Part shown: in pieces, positions 24,892 through 32,238 of the stretch
How positions within the stretch are numbered: the stretch's first letter is position 1
Layout: each line of letters opens with the position of its first letter
Assembly (NCBI GenBank): GCA_050953085.1
Contig: JBMNLX010000005.1
Location: 124,001-188,000, forward strand
Reading direction: 5' to 3'
Source of the DNA: UBA3946 sp002385755
Lineage (GTDB): Bacteria; Bacillota_I; Bacilli_A; ML615J-28; CAG-698
Length of the DNA: 64,000 nt
Notes under the pieces: generated by a model
What the model was told of the DNA's origin: nothing
Database searches by the model: none
The model's input: only the letters and a program-made list of their open reading frames with translations
Translations under genes and position numbers: made by a program

Positions 24892-24921
24892 AAAAAAGGT
24901 GATGCGCTCACCTTTTTTTTG
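24891..24921. terminator. Terminator between trpS and tyrS
   Basis: Stem AAAAAAGGTGA / TCACCTTTTTT with a five-base loop and long T run; it lies between the convergent trpS and tyrS ends. Confidence 0.85.
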
Positions 24922-24949
24922 TTAAGATTACTTGTATGGTTAGTCAGTT

Positions 24950-26212
24950 TTATTTTTGATGCTTAATCAAAAAATAATTTTTTTTGCCGCGCCTGATAAC
25001 GGAAAAGGCGGAACCAAAAGCCTTGTCGGCGGTAACGACATAATCAATGTCTTTAATGATGTCGCCGTTTACGCTGACGGCGCCGTTCGCGATGAATTCG
25101 CGCGCCGCTCTTTTGCTGGAGGCCGCTTTAACCGCGACCAAGGCCTCGACAATATTGATATCCCCGCCTACGGTAACCGAAGGCACATCTTTAAAGCCCA
25201 TCGCGATATCGTCAACGCTTAAGTCCTTGATATTGCCGCTGAAAAGCGATTCAGATACTTTAACGGCCTGCAGATAAGCCTCTTCCCCGTGAACAAGAAG
25301 CAAGACCTCGCGAGCCAAAGCGCGTTGCGCCTCGCGCAAATGCGGCTCGGTCTTAACCTTTTCCTCAAGTCTCCCAATTTCTTCCTTGTCCAGAAATGTA
25401 TAATATTTCAAAAATTTGATGACATCGGCATCGGCCGTGTTAATCAAAAACTGATACAGCTCGTAAGACGTGGTCAAATTTTCGTCCAGCCATACCGTTC
25501 CCGATTCGGTTTTTCCGAACTTTGTCCCGTCGCTTTTTGTAATCAACGGAACGGTCAAACCAAAGACTTGCGCCTCCGGGCCGGCGATTTTCCTGATTAA
25601 ATCTATTCCGGCGGTGATATTGCCCCATTGGTCCTGGCCGCCGATTTGCATCTCGCAGCGCAATTTTTTATCCAGATACATATGCAAAAAATCGATGCTC
25701 TGCATTACCATATAGGAAAACTCCAAATAGGTAAGGCCGGAATCCAGCCGCGATTTGACCGATTCTTTCGCCATCATAATATTAATATTGAAATGTTGAC
25801 CGTAATTGCGCCACATATCGATGGCTTTCATTTCGCCCAGCCACTCGTAATTGTCTTTTAAAAAGCAAGTTTTGTTATCAAAGGTAAAGAAGCGCGAGAA
25901 TTGTTTGCGGAAGGCGTCAGACCATTGTTTGACGGTTTCCATATCATTCATCGTCCTGGCGCTCTTTTTCCCGCTCGGGTCGCCAATCAAGCCCGTGCCG
26001 CCGCCGACCAGAACAATAACGCGATGCCCGGCCTTCAGGAAACGCATTAATGTCACTATCGGCAACAAAGAGCCGATATGCATGCTTTCGGCCGTCGGAT
26101 CAAAACCGCAGTATAAGGTGATCGGCTTCTCTTCAAGCCTTTTTTCCAGCTCGTCTTCGTTGGCTATATCATGGATCAAGCCGCGCCATCTTAATTCTTC
26201 CAATAAAGACAT
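24950..26212 (-). CDS. tyrS: Tyrosyl-tRNA synthetase
   Basis: Class I synthetase, 420 residues. Signatures: YCGFDPTAESMHIGSLLPI with HIG, QIGGQDQWGNITAGIDLIRK, KFGKTESG (KMSKS equivalent), and a C-terminal S4-like RNA-binding domain ending KKNYFLIKHQK. RBS GGAGGA. It follows the ccpA-like gene, from which it is separated by a hairpin. No T-box is present, unlike in Bacillus subtilis tyrS. Confidence 0.97.
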   Translation of the reverse strand: MSLLEELRWRGLIHDIANEDELEKRLEEKPITLYCGFDPTAESMHIGSLLPIVTLMRFLKAGHRVIVLVGGGTGLIGDPSGKKSARTMNDMETVKQWSDAFRKQFSRFFTFDNKTCFLKDNYEWLGEMKAIDMWRNYGQHFNINIMMAKESVKSRLDSGLTYLEFSYMVMQSIDFLHMYLDKKLRCEMQIGGQDQWGNITAGIDLIRKIAGPEAQVFGLTVPLITKSDGTKFGKTESGTVWLDENLTTSYELYQFLINTADADVIKFLKYYTFLDKEEIGRLEEKVKTEPHLREAQRALAREVLLLVHGEEAYLQAVKVSESLFSGNIKDLSVDDIAMGFKDVPSVTVGGDINIVEALVAVKAASSKRAAREFIANGAVSVNGDIIKDIDYVVTADKAFGSAFSVIRRGKKNYFLIKHQK

Positions 26213-26232
26213 TGCAATCCTCCAAGATTAAG

Positions 26233-26259
26233 AATATCCTTGGATCATTTAAGGATATT
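26233..26259 (-). terminator. Hairpin between ccpA-like gene and tyrS
   Basis: Perfect stem AATATCCTT / AAGGATATT with a nine-base loop, but only CTTAAT follows, so termination may be partial or the hairpin may mark a processing site. Confidence 0.5.
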
Positions 26260-27267
26260 TTATTTTGTCGATTCGCGCCAAATTACTTGATAAGGCACAT
26301 ACAGGTTAGGATGATCTTTTTTATCTTTTTGACTATTATCGCCGTTTTGTTTCATCAACTCGGTCAAAAACGACATTGCCTTATTGCCGATTTCATAAAT
26401 GGGAATCTCAACGCAAGTTAATTTCGGGTTAGACAACACGGCATATCTTGTGTTCTGAAAACCGATAACCTGCAAGACGTCGGGAACCCTATGCCCCTTT
26501 TTCATGGCGATATTCATGAAGGATATGGCCATGGAATCGCGAACGGCCATCGCTACCTCGGGCACCCTTTTGTCAAGATACTCGTTGAAGTCCTTTTCGT
26601 TAATGCTCAAATCGCCGCTGGAATAGATAATGTCAACCGGCAAATCGTGCTCGCGCATCGCTTTTTCATATCCTTTTTGTTTCAGATCGTTAACGGCGTA
26701 TTTATGCTCGGTAGAAATGAAGAGAATTTTTTTGTTGCCGCGCCTGATCATTTCTTTGGTAATCTCGTAAGCGCATTTTTCATATTCAATTAACACGCTC
26801 GCGTATTGAGTCGTTTGCGATATCGCGTTAACAAAAACCACGGGGACGGGGGTTTTTTGCAGCAGATCAAATGTTTCGGGAGTCATCTCGTCATTCATAA
26901 ACAAAATTCCGTCAACGCTGGAAGCAACGACGTCTCCCCACAAATCTCTTTGCAATTCGGTGTCGGCTCCGATGAACAAGCGAAGAGTGTAGCCGTATTT
27001 TTTTGCGCTGTCATCAATGCCTTGAATCATTTCCGCGACTGATGCTCTCGTAATTCGAGGCACAACGATTGCGACCGTTGTCGATCGCCTGCTTGCCAGG
27101 CCGCGAGCGTTGGCGTTGGGTTTATACCCTTTCTCCTTGATTATCTTTAAAACCCTGGCCCGAGTTGATTCTTTAACCTTTTCCGGGTGGTTGAGAACGC
27201 GGGAAACCGTGGCCAAACTTACTCCGGCAGCACCTGCTATGTCGTAAATTTTCACTTGATTCATCAT
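26260..27267 (-). CDS. ccpA: LacI-family regulator, probable catabolite control protein CcpA
   Basis: 335 residues. The N-terminal helix-turn-helix VKIYDIAGAAGVSLATVSRV and hinge PNANARGLASRRSTTVAIVVP are followed by a periplasmic-binding-like effector domain. The sequence matches the CcpA pattern at several points (DGILFMNDEMTPE, PVPVVFVNA). The order murC-ccpA-tyrS reproduces, in compact form, the order around Bacillus ccpA, which favours CcpA over a sugar-specific LacI repressor. The ATG behind AAGAGG is chosen; a GTG two codons earlier overlaps the RBS. HPr-Ser-P contacts were not checked. Confidence 0.75.
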   Translation of the reverse strand: MMNQVKIYDIAGAAGVSLATVSRVLNHPEKVKESTRARVLKIIKEKGYKPNANARGLASRRSTTVAIVVPRITRASVAEMIQGIDDSAKKYGYTLRLFIGADTELQRDLWGDVVASSVDGILFMNDEMTPETFDLLQKTPVPVVFVNAISQTTQYASVLIEYEKCAYEITKEMIRRGNKKILFISTEHKYAVNDLKQKGYEKAMREHDLPVDIIYSSGDLSINEKDFNEYLDKRVPEVAMAVRDSMAISFMNIAMKKGHRVPDVLQVIGFQNTRYAVLSNPKLTCVEIPIYEIGNKAMSFLTELMKQNGDNSQKDKKDHPNLYVPYQVIWRESTK

Positions 27268-27330
27268 TTTCACCTCTTTTCACTCTTATTAATTAATATT
27301 ACCATAGAATGAAAATAAATGCAAGTATTT

Positions 27331-28596
27331 TCATAATAATTGTTTAATGTATTTATCGATGTTTCCGGCGCCCAAAAAAAGGATAACCGAGTTGCGAAGG
27401 TTTTTGATTTCTTGCAAACTTTTTTCGCGAAACTTTTTCGCTTTGGGAAAAACGCGGAAGACCTCGGCGTCTAAATTCCTGTCGGCCGCTTCTCTTTTGG
27501 AAGTGAAGGTTTTCGCAAGATAAAGCTTCACGCCGGAAAAAACTTCCCGGAATGATTTTTTCAACTGCATAGTCCGGCTATAAGTATGGGGCTGAAAAAT
27601 AACGACGATGCCTTTGTCCGGATAACTTTGCCTCACGGCGTCCAGGCACATTTTTATTTCCCGCGGGTGATGAGCATAGTCATCTATAATCACGTTATCG
27701 TAATAAAAATATTCTTCCATTCTGCGCGAGGGACGCTGATAGTCAAGCAATTTGTCTTGGAGCGAATTTAAGTCGACGCCATTAAGATAACAAACCGTCA
27801 AGGCCGCGAGAAAATTATATATCATGTGCAACCCGGAAAAGGGCAGGAAATATTTATACTTCTCCCCGCGCGCGTCCGCTTCCAAAATATATCCTTCTTT
27901 ATGTTCCTCGATAATCTTACCTTTAATATCGCCGTTTTTTAAGCCGAATATCGTTTTGCGCGGATGGCTTATTTTCCCGCAATACTCGTCGTCGCCGTTA
28001 ATTATCAAATGTTTGGAGTTAACGCCCGCTTTTTGAAATGTCGCCAGCACCTCGTCGATTGACCGAAAGAAATCGGGATGATCGAAATCAATATTGTTAA
28101 TAACGAGATAATCAAATGTATATTGCAATAGATGATTACGGTATTCGCAAGCCTCGAAAATAAAATATTCCGCGCCGCCTTCGCCTTTCCCCGTGCCGTC
28201 GCCGATCAAATATGATATTTTCCTGTCCTCAAAAAACTTGGCGATCAAACTGGTGGTGGTGGTTTTCCCGTGGGTTCCGGAAACCCCGATTTTCGGAACG
28301 GTAAAAAACTTCTCGATAAATTCGTGATAGTAATAAAAAGGCAGGTTTTTGCTTTTTACCGCGGCGACTTCAACGTGATCATCCTTATAGCAACTGCTGG
28401 CGATATATGTTTTTCCTTCCGTAATATTGGCTTCGGAAAACGGCAACGCTTTAATGTTTTTGGCTTTCAGTTTTTTGGAAGTAAAGAATTCTTCCTCGAC
28501 GTCACTTCCGACAACATCATGGCCCAAATCTTTTAATATTCCCGCCAAGGCGGACATGCCCGTTCCTTTGATACCGATCAAATGGAATTTTTCCAC
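27331..28596 (-). CDS. murC: UDP-N-acetylmuramate-L-alanine ligase
   Basis: Adds the first peptide residue to the peptidoglycan precursor. 421 residues from a GTG behind GAGGTG; a longer upstream reading has no RBS. The N-terminal nucleotide-binding loop is HLIGIKGTGMSALAGIL; the ATP site is GVSGTHGKTTTTSLIAK; DDYAHHPREIK and FQPHTYSRT are Mur-ligase motifs. The length is slightly below the family's usual 430-450. Confidence 0.95.
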   Translation of the reverse strand: MEKFHLIGIKGTGMSALAGILKDLGHDVVGSDVEEEFFTSKKLKAKNIKALPFSEANITEGKTYIASSCYKDDHVEVAAVKSKNLPFYYYHEFIEKFFTVPKIGVSGTHGKTTTTSLIAKFFEDRKISYLIGDGTGKGEGGAEYFIFEACEYRNHLLQYTFDYLVINNIDFDHPDFFRSIDEVLATFQKAGVNSKHLIINGDDEYCGKISHPRKTIFGLKNGDIKGKIIEEHKEGYILEADARGEKYKYFLPFSGLHMIYNFLAALTVCYLNGVDLNSLQDKLLDYQRPSRRMEEYFYYDNVIIDDYAHHPREIKMCLDAVRQSYPDKGIVVIFQPHTYSRTMQLKKSFREVFSGVKLYLAKTFTSKREAADRNLDAEVFRVFPKAKKFREKSLQEIKNLRNSVILFLGAGNIDKYIKQLL

Positions 28597-28687
28597 TGTT
28601 TCACCTCGTATTATACTATGAAAGAACATAAATTTGGGCACAAAAAAGACCGTTTTTCTCTGCCGGATCCGCTTAAAAACCCAAAAA

Positions 28688-28716
28688 GAAAAAGAGCGCT
28701 GACAAAGTCGGCGCTC
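28688..28716 (-). terminator. Terminator after the M29 aminopeptidase
   Basis: Stem GAGCGCCGAC / GTCAGCGCTC (one mismatch), three-base loop, then TTTTTC on the minus strand. It overlaps no murC coding sequence if murC starts at the GTG. Confidence 0.8.
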
Positions 28717-28747
28717 CGGACTGCTTTTCACATCCCTGTCTTTTGGC

Positions 28748-29971
28748 CTAAAAAACAAAATTCCCGTTTTCAAATATTAAAACTTCCCGTCCGTCATCTT
28801 TGATGCCGGTGATTTTCATATCGGCGCTGCCGAACATAAAATCAACGTGGACGAGCGATTTGTTATATCCCTTGGCTTCCATCTCTTCTTCCGACATTTT
28901 ATCGCTGTCCTTAAGGTTCATGGGATAAGCGCAACCCAGCGCCAGATGACAGGATGCGTTCTCGTCAAAAAGAGTGTTATAAAAGAGGATGCCGGTGTTG
29001 GAAATAGGCGAATCGTAGGGGATCAACGCTACCTCGCCGATATACGAACTTCCTTCGTCAACTTCCAATAAATTCTTCAGGGTTTCTTTTTCTTTGCCAG
29101 CGTCGAAATCTACGACTTTGCCGTCTTTGAAAATCAAGTAAAAGTCTTCGATCAGTTTTCCGTTATAATTAAGCGGCTTGGTGGCGACCACTTTACCGTT
29201 TACCCTGTTCCGATGAGGCATGGTGAAGGTTTCTTCGGTCGGGATATTCGGGGCGAAGAACACGCCGTTTTTCGCGACTTCTCCGCCGCCGGCCCAAATA
29301 TGACCTTCGGCCAAGCCGACGGTCAAATCGGTGCCCAGGGAGTTTTCAAAACGCAGATAAGCGAAGTTGTAATCATTAAGGATTTCATTGCGTTTCGCGA
29401 GTTCTTCCATATGCTCGCGCCATTCCGCGACCGGGTCGTTATCGGGCAAGACGCGCGAAGCGGCGAGAATCGCGTCGAATAATCGGTCAAAAGCGTCCCC
29501 GTCGGAAAAAACCTTCTCCGCCCACGCCTCCGTCGGGTAAGAGGCGATACTCCACTGCGCCCCGTTGCCCATTAGGAACTCGCGGTAAAAATCAAGGCGC
29601 TCGCTGGTCGCCTTCGTATAGAGCTGGATTTTCCGCGGTTCGATGTCCTTCAATAATCCCGGGGTCGGGGCGGAAACCGAAATTGTGGCCGCTTTTTTGT
29701 CGATAAAATATTGACACTCGGAAACGATATAATCCGGAACTTCCTCCAACGCCTCGTCGTTGGCGTATGTGTAAAATTGTTTCATAACGATCTCGTCATT
29801 CCAACGCAGTGTCACCCGCCCGGCGCCGCGCTTATAAGCGGCATCGGACAAAAATCTTGCAAAGTCTTTGCACTCAACCGGGGAATTGATTACCACAGTT
29901 TGGCCTTTCTGAACGTTGACGCCGACTTCCACAATCAAACGCGCGTATTTTTCCAATCTGTCCGTCTTCAT
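28748..29971 (-). CDS. Aminopeptidase, M29 family (AmpS/AmpT type)
   Basis: Cytoplasmic metallo-aminopeptidase, 407 residues. The two-domain fold is recognisable by GVNVQKGQTVVINSP at the N-terminus and by metal-ligand regions FENSLGTDLTVGL, IPTEETFTMPHRNRVNG (with Glu residues), SHLALG-like CHLALGCAYP, and the C-terminal VHVDFMFGSADMKITG. It probably degrades peptides imported by Opp. It has its own SigA promoter and an AGGAGG RBS. Confidence 0.93.
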   Translation of the reverse strand: MKTDRLEKYARLIVEVGVNVQKGQTVVINSPVECKDFARFLSDAAYKRGAGRVTLRWNDEIVMKQFYTYANDEALEEVPDYIVSECQYFIDKKAATISVSAPTPGLLKDIEPRKIQLYTKATSERLDFYREFLMGNGAQWSIASYPTEAWAEKVFSDGDAFDRLFDAILAASRVLPDNDPVAEWREHMEELAKRNEILNDYNFAYLRFENSLGTDLTVGLAEGHIWAGGGEVAKNGVFFAPNIPTEETFTMPHRNRVNGKVVATKPLNYNGKLIEDFYLIFKDGKVVDFDAGKEKETLKNLLEVDEGSSYIGEVALIPYDSPISNTGILFYNTLFDENASCHLALGCAYPMNLKDSDKMSEEEMEAKGYNKSLVHVDFMFGSADMKITGIKDDGREVLIFENGNFVF

Positions 29972-29998
29972 GAATACCTCCTATATTTTAATATATAT

Positions 29999-30027
29999 AT
30001 AATATCAATAAATAAAATATTTATCAA
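29999..30027 (-). promoter_or_regulatory. SigA promoter of the aminopeptidase
   Basis: TTGATA, 17-base spacer, TATTAT on the minus strand, about 28 bases upstream. Confidence 0.65.
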
Positions 30028-30035
30028 CGATATAA

Positions 30036-30074
30036 TAAAAAAAGCAGCGAATCTATAAAATTTCGCTGCTTTTT
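30036..30074 (-). terminator. Terminator of rplS
   Basis: Stem AGCAGCGAA / TTCGCTGCT with a ten-base loop and TTTTTTT on the minus strand. Confidence 0.88.
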
Positions 30075-30076
30075 GC

Positions 30077-30424
30077 CTATCTTCTTTCTTTAATTCTGGC
30101 GGCTTTGGCTGACAACTTACGGATGTAGTTAAGTTTGGCCCGACGGACCTTCCCTAATCTAACAACTTCGATTTGGGCAATCCGGGGGGAATGCACGGGA
30201 AAGGTTCTTTCGACGCCGATGCCGTAGGAATTTTTCCGAACCGTAAACGTTTCGCTTATCCCGCCGCCGCGTCTTTTAATTACCAAACCTTCGAATACCT
30301 GAATCCGTTCGCGGCTTCCTTCAACGATTTTAACATGTACCTTGACAGTATCGCCCGGGCGGAATTCAGGCAACTTTTCACGCATGTATTCCTTAGTAAT
30401 GTCAGATATTAATTGTTGACTCAT
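30077..30424 (-). CDS. rplS: Ribosomal protein L19
   Basis: 115 residues from MSQQLISDITKEYMRE behind AAGGAG; earlier in-frame codons belong to the leader. Family signatures: FRPGDTVKVHVKIVEGSRERIQVFEG, VERTFPVHSPRIAQIEVVRLGKVRRAKLNYIR. It is the last ribosomal gene of the rpsP-trmD cluster but has its own promoter and a leader. Confidence 0.97.
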   Translation of the reverse strand: MSQQLISDITKEYMREKLPEFRPGDTVKVHVKIVEGSRERIQVFEGLVIKRRGGGISETFTVRKNSYGIGVERTFPVHSPRIAQIEVVRLGKVRRAKLNYIRKLSAKAARIKERR

Positions 30425-30494
30425 TTTGTCACGCTCCTTATAACCGGCATTCATGCATCTATTGCAGCGGAATACCTTTTTTTGCAGTATTTAC
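30425..30494 (-). ncRNA. Possible L19 leader RNA upstream of rplS
   Basis: About 70 bases between the promoter and start can form a compact fold: GGTATTCC and a GCAATAGATGCAT segment, with GCATGAATGCCGG closing. Firmicutes are known to carry an L19 autoregulatory leader at this place. I could not fold it or compare it, so the call rests on position and local inverted repeats. Confidence 0.4.
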
Positions 30495-30500
30495 TTGGAT

Positions 30501-30529
30501 ATTATACATTATGTAGCGACTTTTGGCAA
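30501..30529 (-). promoter_or_regulatory. SigA promoter of rplS
   Basis: TTGCCA, 17-base spacer, TATAAT on the minus strand, located between the rhodanese-like gene and rplS. rplS can therefore be expressed separately from the upstream operon. Confidence 0.8.
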
Positions 30530-30538
30530 GTCCCTATT

Positions 30539-30994
30539 TTAACAACCATCACACTCGCCCGTCTCGGGCGTGAATTCCTCGCCTTTTAATTCGGCATAAC
30601 GATCGTAACCGCCGGCAAAATAATGGATGTTATGAAAGCCGGAGGCGTTCATTATTTCGGTGAAACGACGCGAATCCTCGCCGTCGTAATCAATTAATAT
30701 AATTCGGTAATTATGCTTTTTCCCGAGCAAGACGATTAAATCGGAAGCAATCTCTTCCACGGTCCTCGCCTCGCCGTCCCTTAATGTTCTCATGCAGAAG
30801 AACCCGGGAATCCTGCCGGCGACACAATCTTCGTAAGCGCGCAAATCATACGCTTTGGTGTTGCCGTCGCCGATATGGGTTAAAACCTTATCGAAAGCCT
30901 CGATTTCCTCGTCCCCGTACGCTTTCCCTCGTGTCCGGCATGCCGAAAGCGAAAACAAAAGCGCAACGAAAAGCAATGCTATCCTAGCTTTCAT
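30539..30994 (-). CDS. Rhodanese-like lipoprotein, catalytic Cys missing
   Basis: 151 residues from the ATG behind GGTGAGG, overlapping trmD by 11 bases. The signal peptide ends in the lipobox LSAC. The rest follows the single rhodanese domain: a KAYDLRAYEDCVAGRIPG segment in place of DVR.xxEY..GHI.GA, and a GYDRYAEL end. The active-site loop reads IDYDGEDSRRF where CxxxxR is expected, so the sulfur-carrying Cys is absent. The protein ends ECDGC. Function is unknown; binding or folding roles are possible. Confidence 0.75.
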   Translation of the reverse strand: MKARIALLFVALLFSLSACRTRGKAYGDEEIEAFDKVLTHIGDGNTKAYDLRAYEDCVAGRIPGFFCMRTLRDGEARTVEEIASDLIVLLGKKHNYRIILIDYDGEDSRRFTEIMNASGFHNIHYFAGGYDRYAELKGEEFTPETGECDGC

Positions 30995-31718
30995 AATCCT
31001 CACCGCGTTTGATTTTTTCCAGGAAACAATAGTCCTCGGGAGTAAGATTGGCTTTTTTCAAAAGATCTGGACGGTCAAGGTATGTCCGTTCCAATGATTT
31101 GAAACGGCGGTATCGTCTGATTTTTTCATGATCGCCCGAGAGCAAAATTCCCGGAACCTCTTGTCCCTCGAATTCCTGCGGCCGGGTGTATTGGGGAAAT
31201 TCCAATAACATCTCGCTAAAACTCTCGTTATGATGCGACTCCTCGTTTCCCAAAACCCCGGGGACGAGTCGGACGACGCTGTCAACGACAGCCATGGCGG
31301 CGATTTCCCCGCCCGTTAGAATATAATCCCCGATAGATAAGGTCTCGTCAATATAATTGGATATCCGGGCGTCGACGCCCTCGTAATGACCGCAGATCAA
31401 AATGATGTGCCCGTATTGGGATAACTCGAAAGCTTTGTTTTGATCGTATACTTTTCCCGTCGGCGCTAGCAAGATCTTTTTCGCCGACACGAAATTTTCA
31501 ATGGCGCGAAGACAATCGACGATCGGCTGGACCGAAATAATCATCCCGGCTCCGCCGCCGTATGAATAGTCGTCGACTCTTTTGTTTTTATCGCTCGAAA
31601 ATTCGCGGAAATCATGAATCCTTATTTCCGCGAGCCCCTTGTCGACGGCCCTTTTAATAATCGAGGCGTTTAATCCCGAAAACATCTCGGGAAAAAGGGT
31701 GAGAATATCGATTTTCAT
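30984..31718 (-). CDS. trmD: tRNA (guanine-N1)-methyltransferase
   Basis: SPOUT methylase making m1G37. 244 residues. N-terminal MKIDILTLFPEMF; YSYGGGAGMIISVQP; the trefoil-knot motif LICGHYEGVDARI; ETLSIGDYILTGGE; and the C-terminal GDHEKIRRYRRF tRNA-binding region. It overlaps rimM by four bases, as in many Bacilli. Confidence 0.97.
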   Translation of the reverse strand: MKIDILTLFPEMFSGLNASIIKRAVDKGLAEIRIHDFREFSSDKNKRVDDYSYGGGAGMIISVQPIVDCLRAIENFVSAKKILLAPTGKVYDQNKAFELSQYGHIILICGHYEGVDARISNYIDETLSIGDYILTGGEIAAMAVVDSVVRLVPGVLGNEESHHNESFSEMLLEFPQYTRPQEFEGQEVPGILLSGDHEKIRRYRRFKSLERTYLDRPDLLKKANLTPEDYCFLEKIKRGEDYES

Positions 31719-32221
31719 AGCAGACCCTCGATTGGCGTGATAATGACCTGGCGCTTTTCTAAATCAACCTTTTTAACAAAAGCCTCGACGAACGGAACCA
31801 TCGCCTCCCCGCCTTCCGACTTTTTCAGGATTAACATCGCGCCCTGGGGATATTCCCGGACGTCGGTTATCTCGCCGACGGTCTTTTCGTTGTCGTCGCA
31901 AACCTTCAGGCCGATTAACTGGTGATAATAATACTCGTCCTCCGCCAGCTCCGGCAATTGGTCTTTATGGATATATATCTCGCGGCTTATGTAATCAAGG
32001 ACATCATTGATATTTGTGAGGTCGTTAAAGGTAATCAGATCAAATTTATTATGAACGCGATGCGAGTTGATAGTAATCTTAACCATTTCCTCGCCGCGTT
32101 TAACGTAGAGGATACTGTTTTCCTTAAATCTTTCCGTTTTAAAATCGGAATCTGATTTTACCTTAACCTCTCCTTTTATACCGTGGGTCCCGATAATTTT
32201 GCCGATATAAATATAATCCAT
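31715..32221 (-). CDS. rimM: 16S rRNA processing protein RimM
   Basis: Assists maturation of the 30S head. 168 residues. The N-terminal barrel begins YIGKIIGTHGIKGEVKVKSDSDF; the C-terminal PRC barrel contains YYYHQLIGLKV and ends VPFVEAFVKKVDLEKRQVIITPIEGLL. The order rimM-trmD is the family standard. Confidence 0.95.
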   Translation of the reverse strand: MDYIYIGKIIGTHGIKGEVKVKSDSDFKTERFKENSILYVKRGEEMVKITINSHRVHNKFDLITFNDLTNINDVLDYISREIYIHKDQLPELAEDEYYYHQLIGLKVCDDNEKTVGEITDVREYPQGAMLILKKSEGGEAMVPFVEAFVKKVDLEKRQVIITPIEGLL

Positions 32222-32238
32222 TTTTCAACCTCGCAATA

